A stretch of 64,000 bases of DNA from Psococerastis gibbosa (taxonomy: Eukaryota > Arthropoda > Insecta > Psocodea > Psocidae). A program made the position numbers and the translations under genes. Location: the NCBI GenBank assembly GCA_963971405.1, contig OZ020491.1, positions 24,980,855-25,044,854 of the forward strand, in the 5' to 3' direction. Shown here piece after piece: positions 18,981 through 29,961 of the stretch. The notes beneath the pieces were generated by a model. It did not search any database. It was given only the letters and a program-made list of their open reading frames with translations, and was not told the DNA's origin. Position 1 is the first letter of the stretch, and every line of letters starts with the position of its first letter.

Positions 18981-18993
18981 ATATAACTTTATT

Positions 18994-19497
18994 TTAATCA
19001 ACCTCATCATGATCAATGAAACAATAGACATCTTGAAACCATTTCTGTAGTTTCTTCAAATTTATCAACGCGCAGTTTCCCGTGTGAATGCATTGTTTAG
19101 CTTCTACAGGTGGTAACTTCTGAAAACTTGCCAGAACCACAGAGTCCAAGTCATATACAACACGTTCTAGTATTCCTGCAAGCCATACTTGCTTCTCTCC
19201 TCCTTTAGTAGCAATTCTAGTATACTGATTAGCAAACTCAAGTAAAATGTTCTTTAGCCAAATGTAGTTCACGTTCCCCTCTTCCCAACGAAGTTTATGG
19301 AGATTATTTGTGCTCCATGTGTTGCTGCTTTTTACTTGAGCTGTAAGATTGGCGAATGGAAAGGGTGGACGGAAAAACCAATGCTCATACTGGTCATCGT
19401 ATGCAGGGCCCATAGCCAATTCTTTGATGATGAAATTGTTTCCATTATCTTTGAAACCTTGAAACTCAACTATTCCCAGCGGTTTCATCATGTTCAA
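18994..19497 (-). CDS. Polinton protein of an uncharacterised arthropod family, possibly exonuclease-like
   Basis: 167 residues. Recognisable blocks are VEFQGFKD, FIIKELAMG, HWFFRPPFPF, NTWSTNNLHKLRWEEGNVNY, ATKGGEKQVWL, VVYDLDSV and a C-terminal C..H...NCALINLKKLQKWF. I remember many unnamed arthropod-genome proteins with this order of blocks. The spacing vaguely recalls a DnaQ-type fold, but the acidic residues are not all where an active enzyme would need them, so the role is open. It overlaps the next minus-strand frame by about 30 bases and converges on the integrase. Confidence 0.6.
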   Translation of the reverse strand: MNMMKPLGIVEFQGFKDNGNNFIIKELAMGPAYDDQYEHWFFRPPFPFANLTAQVKSSNTWSTNNLHKLRWEEGNVNYIWLKNILLEFANQYTRIATKGGEKQVWLAGILERVVYDLDSVVLASFQKLPPVEAKQCIHTGNCALINLKKLQKWFQDVYCFIDHDEVD

Positions 19498-20167
19498 CAG
19501 TCTGGTTCATACTGACTTGAGGTCGCTCCAACCAGTGCTTAAGTATCACAGAGCACAATTCATTTTCATAGATGGTTATAATTTCTAAATATATACGATT
19601 TGATTGATTTCGATACTTCTTCGACACTAGTTTACAACGAACATCCTCGATAGTTGCTACTATTGGAGTTGGTGATTGCACAAACTGTAAAAAAGCTTCC
19701 ATTGAAACGTCATCTGTTTCCAAGTCCATGTATACGTCTTTCAAGATATTTTTTAAGTGGAAGTTAGCCTGCATCTTCTTCTCCTCCAACTCACAGCATA
19801 CAATATGAAGAATAGCTTTCAATGCTTGTATGTTCTCAATATTTACTCTAGATAGCTTAATGTGTGATGATGGAGACTTCATTTCCAATTCATTATCATT
19901 CGTTAACATCATCGTCAGGTTTGATTTGATGAAATTAGGTGTCCATAGTATATTTCCGTTGTAGCACACTGTTTTCTTACGGAGATATAATCGAAATAAT
20001 GGTAATGTTGCACACCAGAACTCCCATTCAATCATATTGAATACAATTTCCTGATCTTTATCAACAACTACGACGTATACTTCGAATTCTGATGTTTTGA
20101 ATTGTAATCCAACAATAACACTTTGTCCATCACGAAGCGGATAATATGTGGTAAAGACACCCTTCAT
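19466..20167 (-). CDS. Polinton protein of unknown function, start inside the terminal repeat
   Basis: 233 residues from MKGVFTTYYPLRDGQSVIVG. I do not recognise the family. It has an alternating beta-like N-terminal part (FEVYVVVVDKDQEIVFNMIE), a helical middle (ALKAILHIVCCELEEKK) and an acidic stretch (MDLETDDVSMEAFL). The first 45 or so bases are also present at the inner edge of the left terminal repeat (7301-7345), so repeat homogenisation has copied this gene's start to the other end. Confidence 0.6.
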   Translation of the reverse strand: MKGVFTTYYPLRDGQSVIVGLQFKTSEFEVYVVVVDKDQEIVFNMIEWEFWCATLPLFRLYLRKKTVCYNGNILWTPNFIKSNLTMMLTNDNELEMKSPSSHIKLSRVNIENIQALKAILHIVCCELEEKKMQANFHLKNILKDVYMDLETDDVSMEAFLQFVQSPTPIVATIEDVRCKLVSKKYRNQSNRIYLEIITIYENELCSVILKHWLERPQVSMNQTVEHDETAGNS

Positions 20168-20209
20168 TTTCTAACGACCGATTGCAACTGATGCAAAAAC
20201 AAAAATCAC

Positions 20210-20815
20210 TTTAGCTTACAATGGACTGTCGACGAGGGGAAGGTGTTTGTACGGTGCGGAGGGGGGGGGGGGGGGTAAGCACCATTTGTAAAATCACTTA
20301 GCTTACAATGGACCACCTGGTGTGATGGGTGTACTGAGTTATATGCACCTGGTGATTCACAACAGGTTTGAACCTGCACTCTGTTTACCAAATCAATACT
20401 TCCCTTCAACCTAAGTGTTGGATAGATTTACGAAAACAAAAATCACTTTAGCTTACAATGGACTGTCAGCGAGGGGTAGATTTATTAATGGCTTGTTTGT
20501 TTGAACCATTAGACGGCTGTACAGAGTTATATGCACCTGGTGATTCACAACAGGTTTGAACCTGCACTCTGTTTACCAAATCAATACTTCCCTTCAATAT
20601 AAGTGTTGGATAGATTTACGAAAACAAAAATCACATTAGCTTACAATGGACTGTCCGCGAGGGGTAGATTTATTAATGTGTTGTTTGTCTGAACCATTAG
20701 ACGGCTGTACAGAGTTATATGCACCTGGTGATTCACAACAGGTTTGAACCTGCACACGGTTAACTATTTACCAAATCAATACTTCCCATAAACCTATGCT
20801 TCGGATAGATTTATT
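20210..20815 (-). repeat. Three tandem 190-bp subrepeats in the right terminal repeat
   Basis: The copies contain GAGTTATATGCACCTGGTGA and CAGGTTTGAACCTGCAC. The innermost is the most diverged and carries a G run at about 20262-20275. Confidence 0.8.
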
Positions 20816-21082
20816 AAAATTAGCTAATGTACTCGTTTAATTATTTGATTTACATCATTTCATAGTCTATGATTATGATAACCCTTCACCGTTCAAGTAC
20901 TCGATTATGACTGAAGCAATAGCTTGTTTCTTTCAAACATTAGTTTTTAATACTCATCATCATCTAACTGTAAGCTTAAAACTAGTTATGAAATTAATAA
21001 AACAAGAACAAAATATATATAGAAATTATTCATATATTTACATTATTTCTGTAGTTTACAATAATAATACATCATGAAATAT

Positions 21083-21388
21083 TCATTCTATGATCTGTAG
21101 GTTGACACTATTTTTTCCCCGATGGCTTGAAACGATAAGATACATCTCAGCTCCTGGAGTAACTTCACTTTGTTGAAAGGCTGGCAGATATTGTTGAGGC
21201 ACAAAACATTCCACGACTTCTTTTTCCAATCCTCGCAATATGACTTTTACAGCTGGTCCATATTCTGTTTTTTCGATTTGCACTATTTTCAATATTAGGT
21301 ATTTAACTCCAATCACTAGTTTTCGCATTGATATGGTAGGCCCGGCTACTTGGTTGATGGCATTAACTTTATTGAATAGAGATGTCAT
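21083..21388 (-). CDS. Polinton terminal-repeat protein, OB-fold-like (right copy)
   Basis: Identical in sequence to the 101-residue protein at 6317-6622 and read outward-in from the right end. Identity across both copies indicates recent insertion or homogenisation during replication. Confidence 0.7.
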   Translation of the reverse strand: MTSLFNKVNAINQVAGPTISMRKLVIGVKYLILKIVQIEKTEYGPAVKVILRGLEKEVVECFVPQQYLPAFQQSEVTPGAEMYLIVSSHRGKNSVNLQIIE

Positions 21389-21672
21389 GTTGTAAGATTA
21401 TACAATTTTACTTATAAAGTGGTATTACTTGAGTCTTGAATGAAGGTTTGGCTTCAACTAAGCTCCTCAACCCAAGGCGATGCCTTTTGTAACGACACAT
21501 TTGGAACATTCTAGATGTACGCTGTACTACGGGGAGGGGGGGGGGGGGTGCGTCATAGACCACCCACCTGGTACAGAGATAGATAGACAACGGGATAAGC
21601 ACGGCGGGGTACAAAGACCACCCACGAAGAAGAAAGAAGAAGAAGAAAGAAATGTTTTAATTCAATTAACAC

Positions 21673-21721
<49 letters not shown>

Positions 21722-21974
21722 ATTAATAATATTAATTAATATAAATTATAATATAATTAATAATAATATAATAATAATTATAATTATAATATAAATTAAT
21801 AATAATTAATTAATAAAAAAAAATTAGACCACCCACGAGGGGTAGCATGACGGGGGGTGGAAAAAAAAAAAAAAAAAAAAAATATCAGACCACCCACGAG
21901 GGGTAGCACGACGGGGGGTGGGGTAGCTCGACGGGGGGTGGGGTAAGCGCCAGAAACCCCCTTTCTATACTACT

Positions 21975-21980
21975 ATAGAG
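21975..21980. repeat. Polinton target-site duplication, right copy (ATAGAG)
   Basis: Exact match to 5774-5779, immediately outside the right terminus. Confidence 0.95.
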
Positions 21981-22690
21981 TTTATCCAAAATACTGTTTT
22001 AAGAGGGAATTCGAAACTATATTAGGGACAAAGAAAGAATACTGCGAATCAGCAGGAATTCTCAATAGTCACACAATTAAGTGGTTTACTGATGGCTCTA
22101 GGCTGGGACGTACAAAACCAAGAACAGGTCTTGGCGTCTTTGGTCCTGGGGTTAAATATCTGGAGTATCTTGGGGAGACAACTACAGTCTACCAGGCTGA
22201 GTTATGTACCCTTGACAGATGTATGCAAATGATTCTCGACAGGGAATGTAGATCGATAGCCAAGCAGCCCTTAAAGCAATAACAGCATACAAAATCACCT
22301 CACAACTAGTGTGGGAATGTAGATTGAAACTGGACATACTGTCCGGTGCGAATAAGGTTACCTTGATATGGGTGCCTGGGCACGCAGGCATTGAAGGCAA
22401 TGAGGTTGCTGACCAGCTTGCAAAAAGGGGGGCTACCTCCCCTTTTACGGGACCCGAACCTTTTTGCGGTGTCGGGGAAACCCTCGCCCGCAGATCTGTT
22501 AAAGGCAAGGAGAACCTGAAAGTGGCTGAATACTGGACCTCATTGCCGGGCCTCAATCAGCAAGCCAAAATGCTCCTGGGAAGCCATCACTAGCGCAAAA
22601 GTATGCATTAATATGAACAGGAGAAATCTGCGTGTGATCACAGGATTCCTAACTCAGATCATCGCCCGTAATTTATTTTTCCTCTAATGT
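21981..22690 (+). mobile_element. LINE RNase H region, right half of the interrupted LINE
   Basis: The sequence translates to an RNase H domain: HTIKWFTDGSRLG, TGLGVFGPGVKYLEYLG, TTTVYQAELCTL, then after a frame change VTLIWVPGHAGIEGNEVADQ and LAKRGA. These hold the catalytic Asp, Glu and Asp region motifs of the LINE RNase H. It continues the LINE at 5305-5779. At least one frame change (about 22260) and several stops downstream mark it as dead. Confidence 0.88.
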
Positions 22691-24792
22691 CTGCCATATA
22701 TATTAACTTCCATTTCCAATGGGTTTCATTTCTCAGGGGATCTACCCTGGGCTACAGTGGCGAGTGGCGTATGGTAACGTAAGGAATCAATATGATTAGT
22801 GGTCTAATTATTTAGCCACTAGTCGACTGGTATAAATCTTATTAAGGGGGCCACTAGTCGACCAGCAGATTAAGGGGGCTGATCGGGATTCGGGGCCATG
22901 ACCCCGCCCTGGCACGGATCTACGGGGGGGGGGGGGCTATGGGGGCTATAGCCGCCCCCCCCCCCATTAAGTTCCTCAAAATGCGTAAAACCCCACTATT
23001 TCAGTCCTATTTTTCACAAATTTTCTCATGTAGGAGACCCCCGGGCCCCCCTTGTGCTCGATGGTATTAATTACCTATAATATAGCACCCTTATTGTTCT
23101 GAAAATGCGTAAAACCCCAATATTTCAGCCCTATTTTAAAAAAAAAAAAAATCGTATTTAATCTTAGCCCCCTCCTTGGTCTCATTCTAGATCCGCGCCT
23201 TACCTCGCCCCCTGGAATATGGGCCAGTAAGCGCTATTATAGATAGAAATATAATCGACAAATTTTTTAGTCGAACGAATGACAAATTAATATACACCTT
23301 CAGACCTTTAAACTGTGAACTTTACCAAAATGCGAGAATTACCACTATCTTGGGTCTAATTTATATTATTTTATTAATTAGTTACCTCATATACCGTTGT
23401 TAGGGGGCCTAGGGGAGTAGGGAGGAATTAACAAAACAACTGAATACTGACCGAATTAATTATTATATTATTATATATTACATTTATACTGTATATAGAG
23501 TGGTTTTAATATTTTCTTGATCTGTAAAATCTAAATATTACTGCTATAAAATTGTGTGAACACTATATATATACATTTTCAAAATTTTCCCCCAGAGGAA
23601 GACCCCTGGTCCCCCCTGTTTTCAGTTTTATGAATACTGTTCGCGGGCCGTTCGGAGTTCGTTGTAAAATCTAATTGTTTTTTGCTGTCGAAATGCGTAA
23701 AATAGTCATATAATCATCCCGACCCTAAGTTCCTCATTAGGACTTGTGTTGCCGGGAATGGGTTACGATTAAAAAAATTAAAAGGTTACAAAAGTGTTAC
23801 CTAATTAAAATTTATGGATTACACTTTCCAATTTTTCTTAGTTCTATAACATTGGAACAATATTCGAGTGTGTAATAGCGGAGATTAGATCAAGATTTTT
23901 TTTTCTTCATAATTTAGCAGTAGCATCATATATAGTGATATACATATTTATTTTCTTTCTAAAGCCAATAAATACATAAAAGTTAAAACCCCACTATTGT
24001 GCTCTTTCCTGTTATGGCACACTAACCTATACCTATTGTACCTTATTTGTAATCTAAAAATGTTGTTGTACCGGTACCAGTATAGGGGGTCCTATTTTCA
24101 ATCCTTGCACAGAGGCCCCAAATTTAGGGGTCACACCCGTCGTAACCAAATTAGAGGGTACCAAACTACATACAATATCGTGGCAAAGCCTCGAAAATAT
24201 TGGGTTCTTGTTTTATTTTCGGTTCTAAACAAAAGAGTTTTTCTTTTCCACTAAAAAAAAATCTTCAAAAATAATTTGCTAGCGCTACGGGCTGCGGCCC
24301 TTGAAGCGGCCGCCTCACAAAAGCACGTCACGGCCTTGTCCAGAGGCGTTAAGTTTTAGAATGATGACAGGGGCAGAACTAAGTAGACCTTATGACGTCA
24401 TCAGGCAGGATAAGGAAAAATCGAAAATATAAGAGCAAAATAGTAGGGTTTTAGGCATTTTAATAATATAGTAAAGCATAGCTGTAGATTTTACAAAGCT
24501 AATAAAGGAATGCTTATATTCATATTGCTGCAAAGGGACCCGGTCCCCGGGGTCTCCATGAACCACGTCTTACAATGCTCGAGGCTTGGCGGGGGGGGGG
24601 GGGGGGGGGGAAAGATGGACCGTGCCCCCACCAACTTTACGCCCCTGGGCTTGCCTACAATGTATTACCTATATGCTGAAATGCTCAAAAGTCCACAACC
24701 GGTCGCGGCGACTGCATCGAGTGCAAGCAAGGTATAACCTATAAATAAGCCTATTATATGGCTACTTCAAACAAACAGACTGTCTGATTGCC
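22691..24792. other. Repeat-derived interval without a gene
   Basis: Contains several diverged copies of a repeat with ATGCGTAAAACCCCA (22980, 23106) and GGGGGCC-type motifs, hAT-like G/C tracts (22923, 24590) and AT-rich stretches. No coding exon was recognised. Confidence 0.4.
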
Positions 24793-24795
24793 TTA

Positions 24796-25181
24796 GGTGC
24801 TCATTCCACCGACCGGCTAGGGCTATTTACAAAAACGGTGACGTGGTAGCAGACATTCAAGACTTAGGCGGGGTTTCCATCGATCTCGCATTGCAGAATG
24901 CAAATGACATTGACGGAAATTAGAATTTTTCTTTTTATAGAAATCTATTAAAATGTTTGTACTTAACATAAAAAATGGCGTCATGGGATATGTTTTAGTT
25001 TGTTTGTTCGTGATTTTACTGTATGATCATTGATCAATTTTAACTATGGCATAGAAGGAAAATCAACATTTCCGTCAATTCTGCAATGCGAGGTCGGTGG
25101 AAACCCCACCTAAGTCTTGAATGTCTGCTACCACGTCACCGTTTTTGTAAATAGCCCTAGCCGGTCGGTGGAATGGGCGCC
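24796..25181. mobile_element. Composite Harbinger-like palindromic MITE
   Basis: Outer arms GGTGCTCATTCCACCGACCG / ...CGGTCGGTGGAATGGGCGCC enclose GACTTA...TAAGTC, into which an inner MITE with arms GGCGGGGTTTCCA / TGGAAACCCCACC is nested. Flanks are TTA and TAA. Confidence 0.8.
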
Positions 25182-26039
25182 TAATGATAAATTATTATCA
25201 ACCATGGAATCCCACACGGTTAAAAGTGGACAACCCCGCGTTTAGAACTAAGCCCCATTTAAGAAGCAAGCAAGTGTGGGAACATTGAAGCGGCCGACTG
25301 TGAGCATATCTCACGAGCCGCGTATTGGTTTATGAATCCCGGAATCTGCGCAATGCGGTCCCTGTGCAATGCTCTTTAAATTGGCGTAGTAGGCTTAAGA
25401 GAGGGGGTCGGGGTCGCACGCTAAGATGAACTGCGGGAGATCCTATGTATACCGCCATGCCGAACCCTTCGGACAACATGCTGTCATTGTTAAAGAACTC
25501 ATTCGCTCAGTATAGTATAAACAAGTTTTCATTGTAAATAGCAATGGGTGCCTGAATGATGGAGTCCATTAAAGACTGCACCCCTCTTCAAGCACGTAGC
25601 CAGTATTTTATTTCGGAGGGGGCGCTAACTACCAAGGGATGGGGGTATGGAATACTCACCGTAAAACGGCGGGTCCACCCCCCCCCCCAAAAAAATTCTT
25701 AGAAATTTACGTGCAAAAACACAGTTTTAGTGTTTTTATAAAGGGAGAAAAAAATTACAGATGAAACATCAAACTGAACAATGCAATTTTTTTTTTTACA
25801 TTTCGGGGGAGGGCTTCAGCCCCCAAAGCCCCTTCCCTGGCTGCGTGTGTGCCCCTCTTTGGTTTTTGGACCTTCGGGTTCGCATTCTTGTAAATAAAAT
25901 CACAGTAAGGGCGTAATTTGAATTCTTTATTTGCAGAGGCGGCGCTACGGGCATTCGAGTGTATACTATATACTGTAATTTGTTCTCTTTTACGAAACAA
26001 GGTTTAAAAAATATATATATATATAATTTTTTTTTTTTT
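25182..26039. other. Gene-free interval
   Basis: A moderately GC-rich stretch (25200-25560) could be unique host sequence, but shows no recognisable exon. The remainder has hAT-like G/C tracts near 25610 and 25680. Confidence 0.4.
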
Positions 26040-26203
26040 AAAGATAAATCGTATACAAACAATTTAATGAATGTATCCGATTGACCTTTTCAGTCGCCTC
26101 TGTAGGTTATTACCCGTGATGAGTACGACACGTCTTCGATTGCATGGCGTGTAAAGACTCGCACAAGTGCAAGCACGTTACCACCTGGCCATCGAAGTCG
26201 ATG
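26040..26203 (-). mobile_element. tRNA-headed SINE, family B
   Basis: Read on the minus strand: ATCGACTTCGATGGCCAGGT, GGTAACGTGCTTGCACTTGT, CGAGTC...GCGATCG..., ending AATTGTTTGTATACGAT and a T/A tail. The head resembles the D-arm of Ser/Leu tRNAs. Other copies are at 35100-35268, 49256-49405, 52570-52745, 60312-60471 and 63893-64000. Confidence 0.75.
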
Positions 26204-26236
26204 GGGGTGAAGGTAACCAACAAACGAATGAACTAA

Positions 26237-26556
26237 GGTGCCCATTCCATTGACCGGCTAGGGCTATTTCCAAAAACGGTGACGTGGTAGCAGACATTCA
26301 AGACTTAGGTGGCGTTTCCACCGACCTAGCATTGCAGAATTGACGGAAATGTTTATTTTAATTAAAAAATGGCGTCATGAGATATGTTAAGTACAAACAT
26401 TTTAATAGATTTCTATAAAAAGAAAAATTCAAATTTCCGTCAATGTCATTTGCATTCTGCAATGCGAGGTCGGTGGAAACGCCACCTAAGTCTTGAATGT
26501 CTGCTACCACGTCACCGTTTTTGAAAATAGCCCTAGCCGGCGATGGAATGGGCGCC
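26237..26556. mobile_element. Composite Harbinger-like MITE with perfect TAA duplication
   Basis: Same composite as 24796-25181 with a shorter centre. TAA at 26234-26236 and 26557-26559 flanks GGTGCCC...GGGCGCC. Confidence 0.85.
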
Positions 26557-26559
26557 TAA

Positions 26560-27834
26560 GGAAGATTAGGAAAGAAGCTCATGTATTGTTATTTGTAAAC
26601 CAAATGTGTTCTTATTATTAAGGAATGTTTTCTTTTTTTCTTGGCCTATAATGATTTCATGTATGGGCCCAGGCCCGTAACTAGGATTTTCCGAGGGGGG
26701 GGGGATCCTATCCTATCCCCCCCCCCCCGCGCTTGATCTGTTCCTGGATGCTATGGTGTCCTATATGGTATGGGACTATGGCAGAAATATAACAAGTTAA
26801 ATTCTACCTTGTGTGGTTACAAGCCTGCTGTAAGGGACTATTTAACACTTAAGCACTACGATATACTATATCGTCATGGGCGGAATTTGCCTCCAATTTA
26901 GGGGGGGGGGGTCAGCGGGGAGATTCAGTGGATTATAACATTAAAAAACATTGATATTTTTAATTCCCACTGTAAACCTATTTTTAACTAGTGTAAGTCT
27001 TGACCCCCTGACACCCCCCCCCCCTAAAATCCGCCCTTGTATATCGTACTGTACTTGTATCGTACTAGGGCCTCCTTTTCCATACCCAAAGCCCCTTACT
27101 TGCGCAATGAAGCCTCAGACGACCGTCAGTTTTGACTATTGCAAAATTTGCAGGCACACCATTTAACTATTTACAAAAAATAACAATTTAGACTACTGTA
27201 CGTATAGGCGGGGCAAGTTTTTAAAATGGCACCCCTCCCCTAAAGTACTTATGGTCGAGAACGAATACAGGTCAGGGGGAAGGGGGTTGCTACCCCCAAA
27301 AATTTACTAATTCAATTAATAAAGTTTTCATTTAATCGATAATTATTCGATTTTGACCCATAAAACCCCCTTCCCCCCAAAAAAGGGCTTGATCCATCCC
27401 TGCCTATAGTGTATAGTGTCCGTCCTAGAGTAAATTAAAAAAACAACAACTAAACAATTAATCTACTATGTGTACAGTTAAGCATTCCATTCGTAACCAC
27501 AGCGTTTCAAGAAGGAGGGAGTGGAAAACTTCTGAACACTGAAAGTGAAACTTCTTATGGGAGAGGAAGGGCTTTGAAATTTTAATCCACCATCTACTCG
27601 TGTGACAGCGCCACTATCGTGTTTGTCGGTAAGCGCAACATATTGCTGAGGTGTTGCGCATTTTAACCAACCTGCTGCGCCTTCCATAAGCCTCCATCGC
27701 GCACCCAACGGTTATCAGAAAGGGGGGGGGGGGGCGGCGCTTATGTACATGATAAGTATTGCAAGTAATGTCACTGTCAGACTTGTCACACTTCCTAATC
27801 TGATGAGATTGATGAGAATTAACGCCATCACGGG
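26560..27834. other. Repeat-rich interval without a recognised gene
   Basis: Contains hAT-like G/C tracts at 26693, 26900, 27010 and 27370. The stretch 27478-27720 is less repetitive and open on the minus strand for 76 codons, but no family was recognised. Confidence 0.4.
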
Positions 27835-28114
27835 CAGTGGCGTAGCCAGATTTTTTTTTGGGGGGGGGGGGGGGGGTTCATTTTCATGAAGTTGGCCCGC
27901 TTACGTAAGGTTTTCGAATGGGGGTGGTGCTTCATTGGGCGCTCCCCCCCCCCCGGGATTGCTTTTTTAAAAGATAGGCCTGAAATTTTAATTTTGCAGA
28001 CGATAACTTTATTAACAAAACTGGAAAAAGGGGGACCGGGGTCTGCTATTTTCTAAATTTTGGGGGGGGGGGGTCCGGGCCCCGCTGACCCCCCCCCCCC
28101 CTGATACGCCACTG
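27835..28114. mobile_element. hAT-like MITE
   Basis: Ends CAGTGGCGTAGCCAG and CTGATACGCCACTG are inverted repeats. Flanking octamers ATCACGGG and ATTATGGG differ by two transitions, as expected for an aged 8-bp hAT duplication. Long G and C runs lie inside. Confidence 0.75.
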
Positions 28115-28136
28115 ATTATGGGTTCAGCCCGGCATC

Positions 28137-28411
28137 GACGGATACAGGGGAGGGGGGCACCTACCCCCTTCCCCCCAAAAATTTAGTAAGTCTGTTGTAA
28201 GTCAATTTATTACGTTATAATATTATAATAACGATTCTAAATAGGTTTTTCTATTTGGACCCTGCCCCCCCCCCCCCCCCCCGAAAAAAAAATGGGTAAA
28301 TTTATTGTAAGTTAATTTATTACGCTCTGATTTAATCTCGATACTACATAATTTTTCCCTATTTTGACCCACAACTGCCCCCCCCCCCCCAAATGGGCTG
28401 AATCCGTCCCT
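28137..28411. mobile_element. hAT-like MITE pair, tandem or nested
   Basis: CGGATACAGGGGAGGGGGG ... GGGCTGAATCCGTCCCTG encloses two copies of TAAGT(C/T)AATTTATTACG with C runs, similar to 1649-1826. Confidence 0.6.
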
Positions 28412-29519
28412 GGCATAACATAGTCCAGGAATACTCCCATGGCCACTAGATAGATCGAGCTTTTTGACAAAATATATCAACCAGGCCTAACACAAATTAA
28501 GTTATTTTTTTAATTCCCCCCCCCCCTTTCCTATATGTACTGTACGTATACTGTTTGCTAGGTCTACATAGGCGATAGGCATAATGTGCTAGTACATATA
28601 CAGTATATATATTCCAGCTCGCGAGCACAGTAATATTATTGGCAGCAGGTTACCAACTAACCGAAATGTTGTCAACTATGCTCGGGGCCCCACACCCCCC
28701 TCCAATCCCTTTTCCAGACTATGTGGGGCAGTCCAAAAGCGCCCAACACAAAGAAGTCGGTTTATTCATATAAAGTTATAAACTGATTACACCCCATTCG
28801 TGGATCTTCATCTTAAGTCAAATAAGGCCCCGCTAATCAAGAAACATGTTGCTTGTCATGCGTGGTAAAGCTGCGCATAAAAGTGGGGGAAGCGCTACTC
28901 TAAGAAGACAGATCCTTCATAAACTCTATTATATAAACTAAGCAATTTAATTAGATAAAAAGGAAACAACTTATAGTCCATTCAAATAAGTTGATTGTTC
29001 CCGGGATAAAATTACGACCCAAGGGTTCCATTGTATTATTTTTTTTTTCGTGAAGACCGTTTCGGGCCCTTCGTTGAACAAAAAACGTGAAAAAATTTCA
29101 GATGGAATGATGTTTCAACACAAAGGAAGTGGCTAAGAGTAGGCATTGCATAAGCTATGCATAGGTGAGATTCTTGTGGTTTTTAATAGGGGAAATGTGT
29201 GGATCATGTTAAAGTCCAGTGTTGTCTCATCTAGGTGTTTCCGCTGCGTCGATGGACCAAGTATATTGTTCACTGGTAGCTTCATTAATTTACTTATGAG
29301 TTATGATAACACTTAGCCCAGAGGCGCCTGCGAATGGGGGCGGGGTATACGGGGAGCCTCCCTCAATAATTCGGATTCCTCTGAAAGTTGGAAATTCGGA
29401 GGTAACTATGTAGTTGGTAAATTGGCGAAGAGAAAATTAAATCGTAAAGTGCATTTTATAGACAAACATTTGAGTGAAAATTGAAGATGGAAATAACAGC
29501 AAAGCAGCAAAACAAACAA
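28412..29519. other. Gene-free interval
   Basis: No gene or clear repeat was recognised. Confidence 0.35.
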
Positions 29520-29600
29520 GACTAACAGAAATTAAAGGATATAGAAAACTGCACTTGACGGGATTTGAACCCATGATCTACGCCTATCCGGGGCATAGTT
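29520..29600 (-). mobile_element. tRNA-headed SINE, family A (diverged)
   Basis: On the minus strand: TATGCCCCGGATAGGCGTAG and then a B box ATGGGTTCAAATCCCGTCAA, matching 4487-4640. Confidence 0.65.
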
Positions 29601-29728
29601 TATATTAAACAAGACGAACCTTAAAAAGTAAGTCATGATGTTGTTAGAATATGTAATATAGTATTATTACCTGATTTCCTATCCTATTACTTTAGTAAGC
29701 AGCAGCTGGTGCAACTAATTGGCCCAAT

Positions 29729-29925
29729 TGTAGTCAGAAATTATAGCCTCTTTTAGGATCCATAAGACGGATTGCTCGTCGAACAAGGTGGGACCGAATC
29801 AGAAATGACCGCATCAGACAAGACCTGCAAGTGGATTCCATAGAGAGAAATGGAGAAGAAGCAGCTGCAATGGTTTGGCCCCGTCCAAAGGATGGACGAG
29901 AATAGGGACTATATAGAAACAATTT
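29729..29925 (+). mobile_element. LINE reverse transcriptase C-terminal fragment
   Basis: IRRIARRTRWDRIRNDRIRQ, DLQVDSIERN and a following MVWPRPKDGRE resemble the C-terminal region of RTE-like LINE polyproteins (normally ...QWFGHVQRM). The frame is degraded. Confidence 0.6.
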
Positions 29926-29961
29926 TCATCTATTAAAGAGATCGGTGAAGGTCGATCTTAC

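Larger units (their letters stand above)
5780..21974. mobile_element. Polinton/Maverick element, looks whole, recent
   Basis: The 16.2-kb element is bounded by inverted repeats starting AGTAGTATAGAAAGGGGGTT at both ends and by 6-bp ATAGAG duplications. It encodes the full core set: protein-primed DNA polymerase B, integrase, packaging ATPase, cysteine protease, major capsid and penton-like proteins. Accessory proteins are also present. Gene order is terminal-repeat ORF (+), polymerase (+), a capsid block (-), ATPase, DUF8207-like and integrase (+), then two unknown genes (-). No obvious break was seen in the long frames. The repeat-encoded protein is identical at both ends, so the insertion is young. 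It contains an internal direct duplication of 1.6 kb. Confidence 0.97.
20118..21974 (-). repeat. Polinton right terminal inverted repeat
   Basis: Inverse of 5780-7345, about 300 bp longer because it has three rather than two 190-bp subrepeats and an added AT-rich expansion (about 21720-21815). The outer C/T minisatellite has two units here against three on the left. Confidence 0.9.
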
